From assembly GCA_018268855.1 (NCBI GenBank), contig JAFDVR010000002.1:124001-188000 (forward strand): DNA of 64,000 nucleotides, read 5' to 3'. The notes beneath the pieces are model-generated. The model saw only the letters and a list, made by a program, of their open reading frames with translations. It ran no database searches and was not told the origin of the DNA. This document shows, piece by piece, positions 17,555-26,418 of the stretch; the first letter of the stretch is position 1, and the number at the start of each line of letters is the position of its first letter. A program made the translations under genes and the position numbers. The DNA comes from Acidobacteriota bacterium (GTDB taxonomy: Bacteria; Acidobacteriota; Terriglobia; Terriglobales; Acidobacteriaceae).

Positions 17555-20500
17555 ATGCGCAAATCCTTGAGAAAAAACGGTACTCTCTTCCTATTGCTGC
17601 TGGTTGGCTTGTTCAGCGCCAGCAGAATCCCCGCGCAAGACACAGCAAATCTGAGTGGAACGGTAACGGACCCAACAGGGGCCGTTATCGCTAACGCGAA
17701 GGTGACGGCACGCGACAACGCAACCGGGCAGGAGTTCTCAACCACCAGCAACCAATCGGGCAATTTCATCTTCACCAATGCGAGACCTAGTTCCTATACG
17801 GTCACTGTGGACAGTGCAGGATTTGTCTCTACGACCATCAGGAACGTGGTTGTCGATCCCAATATCGGACGCCATCTGGATGTTGCCTTGAAGATAGGCA
17901 GCAGCACAGACACCGTGACTGTGGAAGCAGGAGCGAATGCACTCCAGGTAGAGAGCGCCGCAGTAGGGCAGCTCATTACGCAGGAGCAGGTAAAGAGCAT
18001 TCAGCTCAACGGCCGCAATCCTGTGTATCTGGCGCAGATGGAGCCGGGCGTGGTGCGCAATGCACCGATGGCCGGTCTCGGCTTTGCCATGGACCAGCCG
18101 CTTTACATCAATGGCGCACGCAACCAGGACACGATCCAGACGTTCGATGGCGCTCCGATGGTGCGTACCCGTTCCAATGGCACCAGCGTGGGCACCGTAG
18201 ATGTAGATTCCACTTCGCAGGTGCAGGTGCTGACCAGCAGCTATCCGGCAGAGTACGGACGTTCGAACTCTGGCCAAGTCCGCATGATTCCCAAGAGCGG
18301 AACAAACCAGTTTCATGGATCGGCGTACGAGTATTTCCGCAACACAATCCTCAATTCCAACTCATGGTCGCGCAAGCTGCCTGCCAACCCTGCCAATATC
18401 CGCAGCAAGGCACCGGGCATGCATTACAACCAGTTTGGCTATAACGTAAATGGGCCTATTAAACGCGACCGGCTGTTCGTTATGTTCGGCCAGGAGTGGG
18501 TGAAGTATAACCACGACGATACCGTACAGAGGAAAGTGCCTACTGCCCTCATGCGTACGGGCAACTTCAGTGAACTATTAACGCCCAACATCTTTACCAC
18601 AGCGGGGCAGATTGTTAGTCCGTATACGGGCAATCCATATCCGAACAACGTAATTGATCCAGCCGATATCAGCGCCCAGGGACTTGCTCTGCTGAATGCA
18701 TATCCCCTGCCTAACACCAGCACTGGAAGTTACAACTGGATCGATTCAGCGCTGTATTCGGAACGGCAACGGAAAGACTCGCTTGTCATTGACTGGCGCA
18801 TTACAGACCGCAATGCAGTCCGGTTCTCCATGCTGAACTACAACTACGACGATTACGAGCCGCATTATGGCAACTTCAACCGCAATCCTCGTATCTTTCA
18901 TCGTCCCAACCAGATTGGTGTCTTCCACTACATCTGGACCAAGAGCCCGACCTTCGTAAACGATGTGTTTGTTTCCGCCGCAGGCGAACACGTACGCATC
19001 AATATCGATACATCCAAAGGCCTCTACGACCGCACGACCTACGGCATCAACTATCCCTATCTCTACTCGGCTGGAACCAAGCTGCTTCCGAACAAAATTC
19101 CAACCATCTCCATTACGGGTTTCGACACGCTGGATGGCGGACCCTATCCATCGCACTCGGGTGGCATGGTGTATGACGCGGGGGACACGATCACTAAAGT
19201 TGTCCATAACCATACATTCAAGTTCGGCGTGCAGTTTGAGTATGCAGGTGAGAACAACTTCGATCAGATCAGCGTATCGACAACCGTACCGGGGGCAACG
19301 AATAACCAGAACGGCCGCTTCGTCTTCACGGATGGCCGCAACGGATATAAGGTGGGCGGCATACCGCAGAACACTCGCAAAGCCGTATCCAACGTCGCCA
19401 CCGGCCTGTTCGATACCTATGGCGAAATCGGACAGCGTTCGTACACGCTCTATCGCGGGCAGATGTATGAAGGCTTTGCGCAGGACACATGGCGGGCCAC
19501 ACCGAAGTTGGTGATTGAGGCTGGCGTTCGTTACAGCATCATGACGCCCTACTATGCAAAGTGGGGCAACCAGTCGGTCTTTAATCCGGCAAACTACAAC
19601 CCGGCCAATGCCGTTACTGTCGATCCGAACACCGACATTGTGACCGGCGGTGATCGTTATAACGGTGTCGTCATTCCCGGTAGCGGATTTCCATCCAGCG
19701 CGCAAGGGCATGTCGATCCGGCGATACTCTCCAGCTTCAATGGGCTCTTCCGCGGATACAGCAAGTTTTACTCACCGATCGTAAAGAGCAACATTCAACC
19801 CCGCTTCGGCCTCACCTATCAGGTGTATCCCACCACGGTCCTGCGTATCGGTGGCGGGCGCTACTTCCAGCGTCTTGGCATTACCGATAACGTCTTCACG
19901 GGCGGCAATGCTCCGTTTCAGCCGTCGTCCACGGTTACGAACGGCAACGTGAATACGCCAGGTGGTGTGGGTACAAACGACTTCCCCTTCAACTATTCCT
20001 CGCAGGCCTATAACTATCCGAGCCCTGAGGCATATCAATGGAACGCGGCGGTAGAGCAGCAGTTCAATTCTTTCGCCACCTTGACGCTCGCGTATGTAGG
20101 ACGGCGGGGAATTCACCTGGAGCAGCTTGGCAATATCAACCAGTTGTTGCCCGGCACGTTGTTAGGTGCAAACGCCAGCATCAAGCCAGATGCATTGCGT
20201 CCGTATAAAGGCTTCTCGAATATCACGGAAGCTGAAAACCGTGGCTCCTCCATCTATCACTCTCTGCAAGCCAACCTGCGGCGCCGTATGTCGCACGGTC
20301 TGCTCTTCGGATTGGCATATACCTGGTCCAAGTCGCTGGACTTTGGATCGGCCAACAACTATGTTCTTCCGAACTATTTCGACAAGAACATCTCCTATGG
20401 ACTCTCAGACTTTGATGTGCGCCATGTTTTTGTGGCGAACTACGTCTGGAACATCGGATTCTGGGACCACTCCAGCGCGCTGCTGAAACATACTATCGGC

Positions 20501-20998
20501 GGATGGCAGCTCTCTGGCACGGTACAGACGCAGACGGGCCGTCCGCTGAACGTTTCCACCGGTACGGACTATGCCGGCGTCGGACCAGGCTCGGGCACGC
20601 AGTACTTCCCGCACCTGCGTCCTACGCAGACCTTCAAGGGCTTTGCCGGGCAGACAGGCACGGCCAAATGGTTTGACACCACCGTATATCCAACCCATGC
20701 ACAGATGCAGGCTGCTCCCTTTGCAGGCACCTTTGCACCGCGCGGATCGCGTAATGCCATCACGGGTGTCGGCTTCCAGAGCGTGAATGCGGCGTTGATG
20801 AAGACGATGCATATCATTCCGGGACACGAGAACCATACGCTGGCCTTCCGTGCGGAAGCGTTCAACCTGCTCAACCACCCCACTCCTGACAACCCGAACA
20901 CCACTCCCACCTCCGGCGACTTTGGTCTGAGCAAGACCAAGGGAGGAACGTATGGGGCCGAACGTGTGTACCAGTTCAGCCTGCGGTATGCGTTTTAG
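17555..20998 (+). CDS. Oar-like TonB-dependent receptor with carboxypeptidase-regulatory domain
   Basis: The 1147-residue outer-membrane protein has a signal peptide ending in IPAQ. A carboxypeptidase-regulatory-like domain follows (TANLSGTVTDPTGAVIANAK, about residues 28-110), then a plug region (LNGRNPVYLAQMEPGV and INGARNQDTIQTFDGAP) and a long beta-barrel with many aromatic-rich strands, ending in RVYQFSLRYAF. This is the architecture of the very numerous acidobacterial receptors related to Myxococcus Oar. They are thought to import oligosaccharides or other large solutes, but the substrate cannot be read from sequence. TTTGGAG precedes the ATG at 17555; a GTG one codon earlier is the alternative. 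A strong terminator follows the gene. Confidence 0.9.
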   Translation: MRKSLRKNGTLFLLLLVGLFSASRIPAQDTANLSGTVTDPTGAVIANAKVTARDNATGQEFSTTSNQSGNFIFTNARPSSYTVTVDSAGFVSTTIRNVVVDPNIGRHLDVALKIGSSTDTVTVEAGANALQVESAAVGQLITQEQVKSIQLNGRNPVYLAQMEPGVVRNAPMAGLGFAMDQPLYINGARNQDTIQTFDGAPMVRTRSNGTSVGTVDVDSTSQVQVLTSSYPAEYGRSNSGQVRMIPKSGTNQFHGSAYEYFRNTILNSNSWSRKLPANPANIRSKAPGMHYNQFGYNVNGPIKRDRLFVMFGQEWVKYNHDDTVQRKVPTALMRTGNFSELLTPNIFTTAGQIVSPYTGNPYPNNVIDPADISAQGLALLNAYPLPNTSTGSYNWIDSALYSERQRKDSLVIDWRITDRNAVRFSMLNYNYDDYEPHYGNFNRNPRIFHRPNQIGVFHYIWTKSPTFVNDVFVSAAGEHVRINIDTSKGLYDRTTYGINYPYLYSAGTKLLPNKIPTISITGFDTLDGGPYPSHSGGMVYDAGDTITKVVHNHTFKFGVQFEYAGENNFDQISVSTTVPGATNNQNGRFVFTDGRNGYKVGGIPQNTRKAVSNVATGLFDTYGEIGQRSYTLYRGQMYEGFAQDTWRATPKLVIEAGVRYSIMTPYYAKWGNQSVFNPANYNPANAVTVDPNTDIVTGGDRYNGVVIPGSGFPSSAQGHVDPAILSSFNGLFRGYSKFYSPIVKSNIQPRFGLTYQVYPTTVLRIGGGRYFQRLGITDNVFTGGNAPFQPSSTVTNGNVNTPGGVGTNDFPFNYSSQAYNYPSPEAYQWNAAVEQQFNSFATLTLAYVGRRGIHLEQLGNINQLLPGTLLGANASIKPDALRPYKGFSNITEAENRGSSIYHSLQANLRRRMSHGLLFGLAYTWSKSLDFGSANNYVLPNYFDKNISYGLSDFDVRHVFVANYVWNIGFWDHSSALLKHTIGGWQLSGTVQTQTGRPLNVSTGTDYAGVGPGSGTQYFPHLRPTQTFKGFAGQTGTAKWFDTTVYPTHAQMQAAPFAGTFAPRGSRNAITGVGFQSVNAALMKTMHIIPGHENHTLAFRAEAFNLLNHPTPDNPNTTPTSGDFGLSKTKGGTYGAERVYQFSLRYAF

Positions 20999-21017
20999 AG
21001 GTTAGAGTCTTTCCATG

Positions 21018-21048
21018 AAAGGCCTATAGCGGACGCTATAGGCCTTTT
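21018..21048 (+). terminator. Rho-independent terminator of the receptor gene
   Basis: AAAGGCCTATAGC pairs with GCTATAGGCCTTT around the loop GGAC, ending in TTTT, 19 bases after the stop. Confidence 0.92.
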
Positions 21049-21540
21049 GTGTTTCTGGCCGACGGGCTAATATTCAGTCCCCAGGCTGAAGCTGAGTCCG
21101 ATAGGAAGACCAAGTTAAAGCCTCTTTCTTTTGGCGACGGGACAGTGAGCTAAAACCCCGCTTCGAATCCAGCTCCGTTAGCGCGGGGAAAGGTTGCATG
21201 TTTTTGCTTGTGGAAACAGTGATTTTGCCGGGGAAGAGCTTTTAGGTATCTTGCAAAGCACTATTAACCGTGCAGATACTTGATAAGTATTACAAAGCGG
21301 GTGGGATAGAGAGATCTTCTGGAGAGGCAAAGAGAAAAGGAGCAGTCATTCCTCATGCGGCGGGTTTTTCATATTCTCCACCATCCACAGATTTTTCCAC
21401 AGTTGAGCGGCGGTTTGGCATCTGATATGGCCTTTGAGAACGCACTCGAAAGGTGTGGGTCAGGCGTGATAGGCTGGCGGTTCTAGAAACCGGTTTCGCA
21501 ATAGTTTTCCGTTGGTTGTCCCGGTTCAGAAAGGTTTCTG
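21049..21540. other. Long gene-free region with DnaA-box-like 9-mers
   Basis: About 490 bases without a credible gene. TTTTCCACA at about 21392-21400 fits the DnaA box consensus TTWTNCACA. CCATCCACA just before it and an inverted TGTGGAAAC near 21210 are weaker matches. Some degenerate hairpins related to the intergenic repeats lie near 21080-21190. The function is uncertain; it may simply be the promoter region of the sugar porter gene. Confidence 0.35.
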
Positions 21541-22917
21541 ATGGAACTGGTCCAAATGGGAGAGAGCGCCGGGCTGCGGATGAAAGGCAGTCTGGCCTAC
21601 ACGCTGTCTATCAGCACCGTAGCCGCGCTGGGCGCGGTGATGTTCGGTTTTGACATTGCCATTATTTCGGGCGCGGTGCCGTTTGTGCAGCAGAACTTTG
21701 GGCTGACGGAGCTGCAGCTTGGCTGGGGCGTGAGTTCGCTCATTATTGGATCGATGCTTGGCGCGCTGGCTGCCGGGCGTGCGGCAGACCGTTTTGGACG
21801 CAAGCGGACACTGCTATGGATTGCGCTGGTATTTGCCGTATCGAGCGTGTTTACGGCGATTGCGCCGACGTTTACGACGTTCTTTCTGGCACGCATTCTG
21901 GGTGGACTGGCCGTGGGCGCGGCATCCATGATTTCGCCGCTGTACATCGCGGAGGTGGCCCCGTCGCAGGTGCGCGGAGGACTGGTGACGCTGAGCCAGC
22001 TTGGCATTACGGTGGGGTGCCTGGTTTCGTACCTGATCAATTATTTGTTGCGAAACATCGGGCCGAACAACTGGCGATGGATGTTTGCGACGGGAGCGCT
22101 CCCTTCGGTGGCTTTTTTTGTGCTGCTGTTTTTTGTGCCGGAGAGCCCGCGCTGGTTGTTTCTTGCGGGAAAGCGGGAGAAGGCGAGGGAGATTCTGGCG
22201 CGCGTGGGCGGTGTGGAGAATGCCGACCGCGAGCTGGCCGCGATGCATGAGGTGAAGGATGAGCGCGTTGGGACGCTGAGCGACCTGCTGCATCCGCGCT
22301 ACCGGAGGGTGCTGATTGTGGGCGCGCTGCTGGCCATGCTGGTGCAGATGAGCGGCATCAATACGGTGATTGCGTACTCGCCCATTATTCTGCGGTCGGT
22401 CGGCAATGGACTGGATACGGCGTTTTTGCAGACGTTCTTGATTGGACTGGTGAATTTTCTGGCGACGTTTATCGCGATCCTATGCGTGGACAAGTTTGGC
22501 CGGCGTCCGCTGTACATGATCGGATCGACGGGCATGGCGATTTCGCTGCTGCTGCTGAGTGTGGGCTACCGGACGGGGCACTTGAGCGGGTGGAGCGGTT
22601 TTGTGCTGGTGCTGGTGTTTATCGCGTCGTTTGCCGGATGCATTGGGCCGGTGTACTGGATTCTGATGGCGGAGATGTTTCCTACGAAGATCCGCGGCAT
22701 GGCGATGTCGGCAGCGGTGTTTCTATGCTGGCTGTTCAACTTTGTGGTGGTGTTGCTGTTTCCATGGTTCATGAAGAACCTGGGCGGATCGGTGACGTTT
22801 CTGCTGCTTGCGGTGATGTCGATTGCGATGTTTGTGGTGGCGTGGAAGCTGGTGCCGGAGACGACCGGGCAGACGCTGGAGCAGATTGAGGAGAAGTGGG
22901 GGATCGGACTGGAGTAA
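21541..22917 (+). CDS. Sugar porter family MFS transporter
   Basis: This 458-residue permease has the pattern of 12 membrane helices. Diagnostic sugar-porter motifs are AAGRAADRFGRKRTL (loop 2-3), VPESPRWLFLAGK after helix 6, DKFGRRPLYMIGS (loop 8-9) and VPETTGQTLEQIEEKW at the end, the counterpart of PETKG. Members are mostly proton symporters for hexoses or pentoses in the inner membrane. AGAAAGG ahead of the ATG at 21541 supports the start. No kinase or hydrolase gene adjoins it, so the sugar is not identified. Its coding strand is strikingly G-rich, in contrast to genes left of 17 kb. Confidence 0.92.
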   Translation: MELVQMGESAGLRMKGSLAYTLSISTVAALGAVMFGFDIAIISGAVPFVQQNFGLTELQLGWGVSSLIIGSMLGALAAGRAADRFGRKRTLLWIALVFAVSSVFTAIAPTFTTFFLARILGGLAVGAASMISPLYIAEVAPSQVRGGLVTLSQLGITVGCLVSYLINYLLRNIGPNNWRWMFATGALPSVAFFVLLFFVPESPRWLFLAGKREKAREILARVGGVENADRELAAMHEVKDERVGTLSDLLHPRYRRVLIVGALLAMLVQMSGINTVIAYSPIILRSVGNGLDTAFLQTFLIGLVNFLATFIAILCVDKFGRRPLYMIGSTGMAISLLLLSVGYRTGHLSGWSGFVLVLVFIASFAGCIGPVYWILMAEMFPTKIRGMAMSAAVFLCWLFNFVVVLLFPWFMKNLGGSVTFLLLAVMSIAMFVVAWKLVPETTGQTLEQIEEKWGIGLE

Positions 22918-22960
22918 ACCGATCGCTCTTCGCGCGATGGATGTCCGCTTCGCGAACATC

Positions 22961-23006
22961 AAAAGCAGGTCTCTCCGCTCGTGCTTCGCACTCGGTCGAG
23001 ATGACG
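22961..23006 (+). repeat. Repeat family B copy
   Basis: AAAAGCAGGTCTCTCCGCTC, then a short inner part and CGGTCGAGATGACGG. Inner palindrome shortened compared with the copies at 26870 and 29191. Confidence 0.7.
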
Positions 23007-23098
23007 GTGCTGCGTTATTTATTAGAGCAGATTCCTTTGAGATGTAGAGACGAAGATAGGTCGCGCCTTCAGCGCTCTGGTCTTGAGGGCCTGTACTA

Positions 23099-23210
23099 CC
23101 TGGGGCTTCGCCCCAGGCTAATATAGAGCGGGCCTTCGGCCCTGAAAACCTTAGGCTTTTCCGCAGTGCTATTTTCGGAGGCTAATATAAAGCGGGCCTT
23201 TGGCCCTGAA
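23099..23210 (+). repeat. Cluster of three REP-like hairpins
   Basis: Hairpin CCTGGGGCTTCGCCCCAGG at 23099-23117, then GGCTAATATAGAGCGGGCC with GGGCCTTCGGCCC (23130-23142). A near-identical second unit has GGCTAATATAAAGCGGGCC with GGGCCTTTGGCCC (23194-23206). It occupies the space between two convergent genes. Confidence 0.8.
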
Positions 23211-23246
23211 CATAACGTTATACCTATACGGAAAATGCTCTAGTGC

Positions 23247-23284
23247 AAAAGAAATCGGAGGCTTGAGGGCCTCCGATTTCTTTT
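23247..23284 (-). terminator. Terminator between convergent genes, mainly for the Skp-like gene
   Basis: AAAAGAAATCGGAGG pairs with CCTCCGATTTCTTTT. The long stem with A/T tails on both sides should stop transcription from either direction. It sits 16 bases after the Skp-like stop. Confidence 0.85.
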
Positions 23285-23299
23285 GGTTAGATGTTTTGC

Positions 23300-23974
23300 T
23301 TACTTCTTGGGAGCAGCCTTGTGGGGCGTGGTGCTGTGCTGCGCGGAGGGACGCGGTGCGGCTGGCGGAGGAGCGGCAACGCCGGACTTGGTGTTGTATG
23401 CGTCGATCACGGCGCGGGTGATGTCGGTCTGCTGGGCAGCCCACATCACGGGGCTCTGCTGGCCGCTGACGTCGAGCAGAAGCGTGTAGCCGTTCTGAGA
23501 GACGTACTGGCGCATCACGTCGGCCACCTTGGTGGCTACCTTGCCGTAGGCTTCCTGCAGTTCCTGCTGGTAGGCAGTGCTGGCATCTTCGCCTTCGCGG
23601 TTGAGCTGCTTTTCCTTGGTGTCGATGGTGCGGACGCGAGTGGCGCGGTCCTCATCGGAGAGGTTGGTTGCGGCCTGGAGCTGCTTCTTGAGGCTGTCCA
23701 CTTCCTGGCCGAGCGCCTCGATCTTGGCGCGCTGCGGCTCGTACTTCTTCTGCACGCCTGCAACGGCAGCCTGACCTTCGTTGGTGGCGAAGACGGCCTG
23801 CTCAAAGGCAATGAGCGCGATCTTGGCGGGGATAGCTTCGGGCTTGACGGCGGGAGCTGCTGCCGCGGGTGCTGAGGCTGCGGGGGCCTGCGGGCCAGCG
23901 GCCTGCGCGATCATGACGGACGAAAGGGAGAGAGCACCAGCGGTGAGCGCGGTGACGAAGAGACGATGGTTCAT
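23300..23974 (-). CDS. OmpH/Skp-family periplasmic chaperone
   Basis: The 224-residue protein has a cleavable signal (MIAQAAG). An Ala/Pro-rich linker follows, then a Skp-like core starting KIALIAFEQAVFATNEGQAA and continuing through a long charged coiled coil (RAKIEALGQEVDSLKKQLQ to KEKQLNREGEDAS). The closing strand YTLLLDVSGQQSPVMWA is typical. Skp chaperones hold unfolded outer-membrane proteins on the way to the BAM complex. An extra Pro/Ala/His-rich tail (APPPAAPRPSAQ) extends beyond the family core. GGAGC precedes the ATG. It is monocistronic; the usual neighbours (bamA, lpxD, fabZ) are absent, so it may be a paralogue. Confidence 0.82.
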   Translation of the reverse strand: MNHRLFVTALTAGALSLSSVMIAQAAGPQAPAASAPAAAAPAVKPEAIPAKIALIAFEQAVFATNEGQAAVAGVQKKYEPQRAKIEALGQEVDSLKKQLQAATNLSDEDRATRVRTIDTKEKQLNREGEDASTAYQQELQEAYGKVATKVADVMRQYVSQNGYTLLLDVSGQQSPVMWAAQQTDITRAVIDAYNTKSGVAAPPPAAPRPSAQHSTTPHKAAPKK

Positions 23975-24219
23975 GCGGATGTTGGAGCTCCTTAGACGGT
24001 CCGGAAAGGACCCGATGGCTTGGACGCGCGCGTGCCGCGACCGTGAGCCTTTGGTATCCCGCAGCCTGCTTCATAACGATGTGAAGGGATACGTGGAACT
24101 GTGCAGATTATAGGGTCAGGCTGAAAAGCGGGTCAATGGAGTTACACGGGAATAGCAGGAATTGGTTGTGGTGCGGGGCTGGCGGAGAGGAAATCTCGCC
24201 AGAGATGGGTGCGCGGCCA

Positions 24220-24225
24220 TACAAT
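24220..24225 (+). promoter_or_regulatory. -10 hexamer 7 bases before a start codon
   Basis: TACAAT ends 7 bases before the ATG at 24233, which has no Shine-Dalgarno sequence; this suggests a leaderless transcript. Confidence 0.45.
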
Positions 24226-24232
24226 CTTCGGC

Positions 24233-24784
24233 ATGCGAAGAATATTGGCAATCGTAGCAGTTCTTCTTGTGGGTACACAGATGAGCTTCGCGGCGGTCCA
24301 GCAGGCGGGTCCGCATGAAGAGCAGAACGGGGCGCAGATCCAACGCGAGAAGATGAAGGCGCTGAATTTTCTGGTGGGCACATGGTCAGGACCAGCAACC
24401 ATTCACGGCCGAAACGGCGTTTTGAAGACGACGCAGACGGAAGATGTGACATCGCTGCTGGATGGCATGCTGCTGACCGTGCACGGTGTGAGCCGCGATG
24501 CGAGCGGCAAGATCGTGTTTGAGGCGTTCGCGACGATCTCTTATGACGAAGCGGACGGCAGGTATCACTTTCGTGCCTACAACGGCGGACACTATCTGGA
24601 TACGGAACTGACCGTGGTGGACAAAGGTTTCTCGTGGAGCATGGAGACCGTCCCACACATCACGATATCCAACGATATGAAGTTGACGCCCGCAGAGGAA
24701 TGGCAGGAGACATCCACGCTGCATGTTCCAGGCCGTGAGCCGATGACCACCGTGCAGATGCAGTTGAAGCACGTGAGTAAGTAG
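24233..24784 (+). CDS. Exported DUF1579-like protein
   Basis: The product has 183 residues with a signal peptide (MRRILAIVAVLLVG to SFAA). The mature part begins MKALNFLVGTWSGPATIHG, the motif LxFLxGxWxG of DUF1579-type and similar lipocalin-like beta-barrel proteins. GKIVFEAFATISYDEADGRY and the closing WQETSTLHVPG fit the same family. The ligand and role are unknown. I start at the ATG at 24233, where the signal peptide begins, and not at a GTG eight codons upstream. The gene is followed after 37 bases by the LarA-like gene, but that gene has its own good ribosome site and need not be co-transcribed. Confidence 0.72.
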   Translation: MRRILAIVAVLLVGTQMSFAAVQQAGPHEEQNGAQIQREKMKALNFLVGTWSGPATIHGRNGVLKTTQTEDVTSLLDGMLLTVHGVSRDASGKIVFEAFATISYDEADGRYHFRAYNGGHYLDTELTVVDKGFSWSMETVPHITISNDMKLTPAEEWQETSTLHVPGREPMTTVQMQLKHVSK

Positions 24785-24821
24785 TATTTCCAGCAATCAG
24801 AAGAAGTTCAGGAGAGTAACG

Positions 24822-26153
24822 ATGCCGTGGTTTGCCGTTGAAGGAGAAGCGCTGACGCAGGAACAGATTCAGGGAGCGGTGGACCGCTTGCTGGACGAGG
24901 CGCGCAAGCGTATCAACAAAGATCTGAAACGCGTTTTGCTGCTACCGCCAGACCTGACGCGTGCGCACTCGGGCGCCGGCAAGATTACGGAGATGTTGTA
25001 CAAGGCGCTGCCGGATGCGCATGTCGAGGTGATTCCCACGCTGGGCCAGCACATTCCTCATACAGAAGCTGAGAACAAGTGGATGTTCGGATCGATTCCG
25101 AATGACCGCATCTTTGCGCATGACTGGCGCAATGGATGCCGGCGCGTGTCGGTGATTCCTGCGGAGCTTGTGCGCGATACGACGGATGGCGCGGCGGACT
25201 GGGAGATTCCTGTCGATCTGAATACGAAGCTGATGGACGAGCAGTGGGACCTGATTGTGAATGTGGGCCACGTGGTTCCGCATGAGGTGCTGGGTTTTGC
25301 GAACCACAACAAGAACTACTTCATCGGCCTGGGCGGCAAGGACACGATTTGCGCGTCGCACATTGCGGCTGCCGTGTATGGCATCGAGAACAATCTCGGC
25401 TGCCTGGTGACTCCGCTGCGCGCTGCGTTCAACTGGAGCGAGGAGCGGGACCTGAGTCATCTGCCGGATGTGTATCTGCAGATCGTGATGCATCGCGATG
25501 CGGAGAACAAGCTGGTGACGAGCGGCATCTTTGTGGGCGACGATCTGGAGACGTATCTGCAGGCCGCGCGCAAGAGCCGCGAGCAGAACATCACGGTCTT
25601 CGACAAGCCCATCAAGAAAGTTGTCGCAGTGATGCAGGCCGACGAGTTCCGCGCAACGTGGGTGGCGAACAAGGCTGTCTACCGCACGCGCATGGCCATT
25701 GCCGATGGCGGCGAACTGCTGATTATCGCGCCGGGTGTGGAGCGCTTTGGCGAACAGCCCGAGGTGGATGCGCTGATTCGGAAGTACGGGTACAAAGGCA
25801 CGCCGCGCACGCTGGAGTTGTACAAGACGGAGGTGGACATGCAGGCGATTCCGCATGGCGTGGCGCACCTGATCCATGGATCGAGCGAAGGACGTTTCAC
25901 GATTACGTATGCGCCTGGGCACCTTTCGAAGGAAGAGATTGAGCAGGTCGGCTATCAATACGCGAATTGCGAAGAGATGCAGAAGCGGTACAATCCTGCG
26001 GTGATGAAGGAAGGCTGGAACACTATGCCTGATGGCGAAGAGGTTTTTTATATCTCCACGCCGAGCGCGGGATTGTGGGCGACACAGGCGAAGCTGGATG
26101 ATCCGAGCCGGAAGGATTTGTCGGGCGGATTTAGAAGTTATATCCCGATATAA
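24822..26153 (+). CDS. LarA-like (DUF2088) nickel-pincer racemase/epimerase family protein
   Basis: LarA enzymes racemise or epimerise alpha-hydroxy acids with a nickel-pincer nucleotide (NPN) cofactor. The 443-residue protein keeps the key positions: DLTR (Asp44, Arg47), the LGQH motif (His77), His154 in VVPHEVLGF, Lys164 in NHNKNY, which would hold the pincer, and His180 in ASH. The spacings 154-164-180 equal those of the Lactobacillus LarA residues 174-184-200. AGGAGAG lies before the ATG. The cofactor genes larB, larC and larE are not in the window. The substrate is not known; many LarA homologues act on hydroxy acids other than lactate. Confidence 0.8.
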   Translation: MPWFAVEGEALTQEQIQGAVDRLLDEARKRINKDLKRVLLLPPDLTRAHSGAGKITEMLYKALPDAHVEVIPTLGQHIPHTEAENKWMFGSIPNDRIFAHDWRNGCRRVSVIPAELVRDTTDGAADWEIPVDLNTKLMDEQWDLIVNVGHVVPHEVLGFANHNKNYFIGLGGKDTICASHIAAAVYGIENNLGCLVTPLRAAFNWSEERDLSHLPDVYLQIVMHRDAENKLVTSGIFVGDDLETYLQAARKSREQNITVFDKPIKKVVAVMQADEFRATWVANKAVYRTRMAIADGGELLIIAPGVERFGEQPEVDALIRKYGYKGTPRTLELYKTEVDMQAIPHGVAHLIHGSSEGRFTITYAPGHLSKEEIEQVGYQYANCEEMQKRYNPAVMKEGWNTMPDGEEVFYISTPSAGLWATQAKLDDPSRKDLSGGFRSYIPI

Positions 26154-26154
26154 T
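26149..26154 (+). promoter_or_regulatory. Consensus -10 (TATAAT) six bases before mazE
   Basis: TATAAT overlaps the stop codon of the LarA-like gene and ends 6 bases before the antitoxin ATG, so transcription would start at or next to the ATG. No good -35 is present. Confidence 0.55.
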
Positions 26155-26160
26155 TTGCTT

Positions 26161-26418
26161 ATGTATACGACGAATCTACGTAAAGTGGGTGGTTCGGTCA
26201 TGCTGGCTGTCCCGCCGGCGTTCCTGGAGCAGTTACATTTGGAGCCGGGGGCGGAGGTTGGGCTCGCGGTCGAAGGTGAACGGCTTGTAGTGGAGACGAA
26301 GAAGCGGCCCAAATACACACTCGATGAATTGCTGAGCAAATCCGACTATTCGGCGCCTATGGACGAAGAGACGCGTGAGTGGTTAGACGCTCCTCCTGTT
26401 GGGCGTGAGCTTCTGTGA
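26161..26418 (+). CDS. MazE-like antitoxin (AbrB/SpoVT fold)
   Basis: The 85-residue protein begins MYTTNLRKVGGSVMLAVPPA, the swapped-hairpin DNA-binding domain of MazE/AbrB antitoxins, and ends in an acidic tail (MDEETREWLDAPP) that would bind the toxin. It overlaps the mazF start by four bases (GTGA). I reject a 43-codon N-terminal extension lying inside the LarA-like gene. The start has no Shine-Dalgarno site but a perfect TATAAT just upstream. Antitoxins of this class repress their own operon. Confidence 0.88.
   Translation: MYTTNLRKVGGSVMLAVPPAFLEQLHLEPGAEVGLAVEGERLVVETKKRPKYTLDELLSKSDYSAPMDEETREWLDAPPVGRELL

Noticed and set aside
21049..21540. A full oriC in the gap before the sugar porter gene
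   Set aside because: Only one exact DnaA-box match and two weak ones; no AT-rich unwinding element and no dnaA nearby. Kept only as part of the skew finding.
15785..25280. Other CCACGTGG-type cores (for example near 15790 and 25269) as further parS sites
   Set aside because: They lie in coding sequence and lack the flanking arms of the palindrome.
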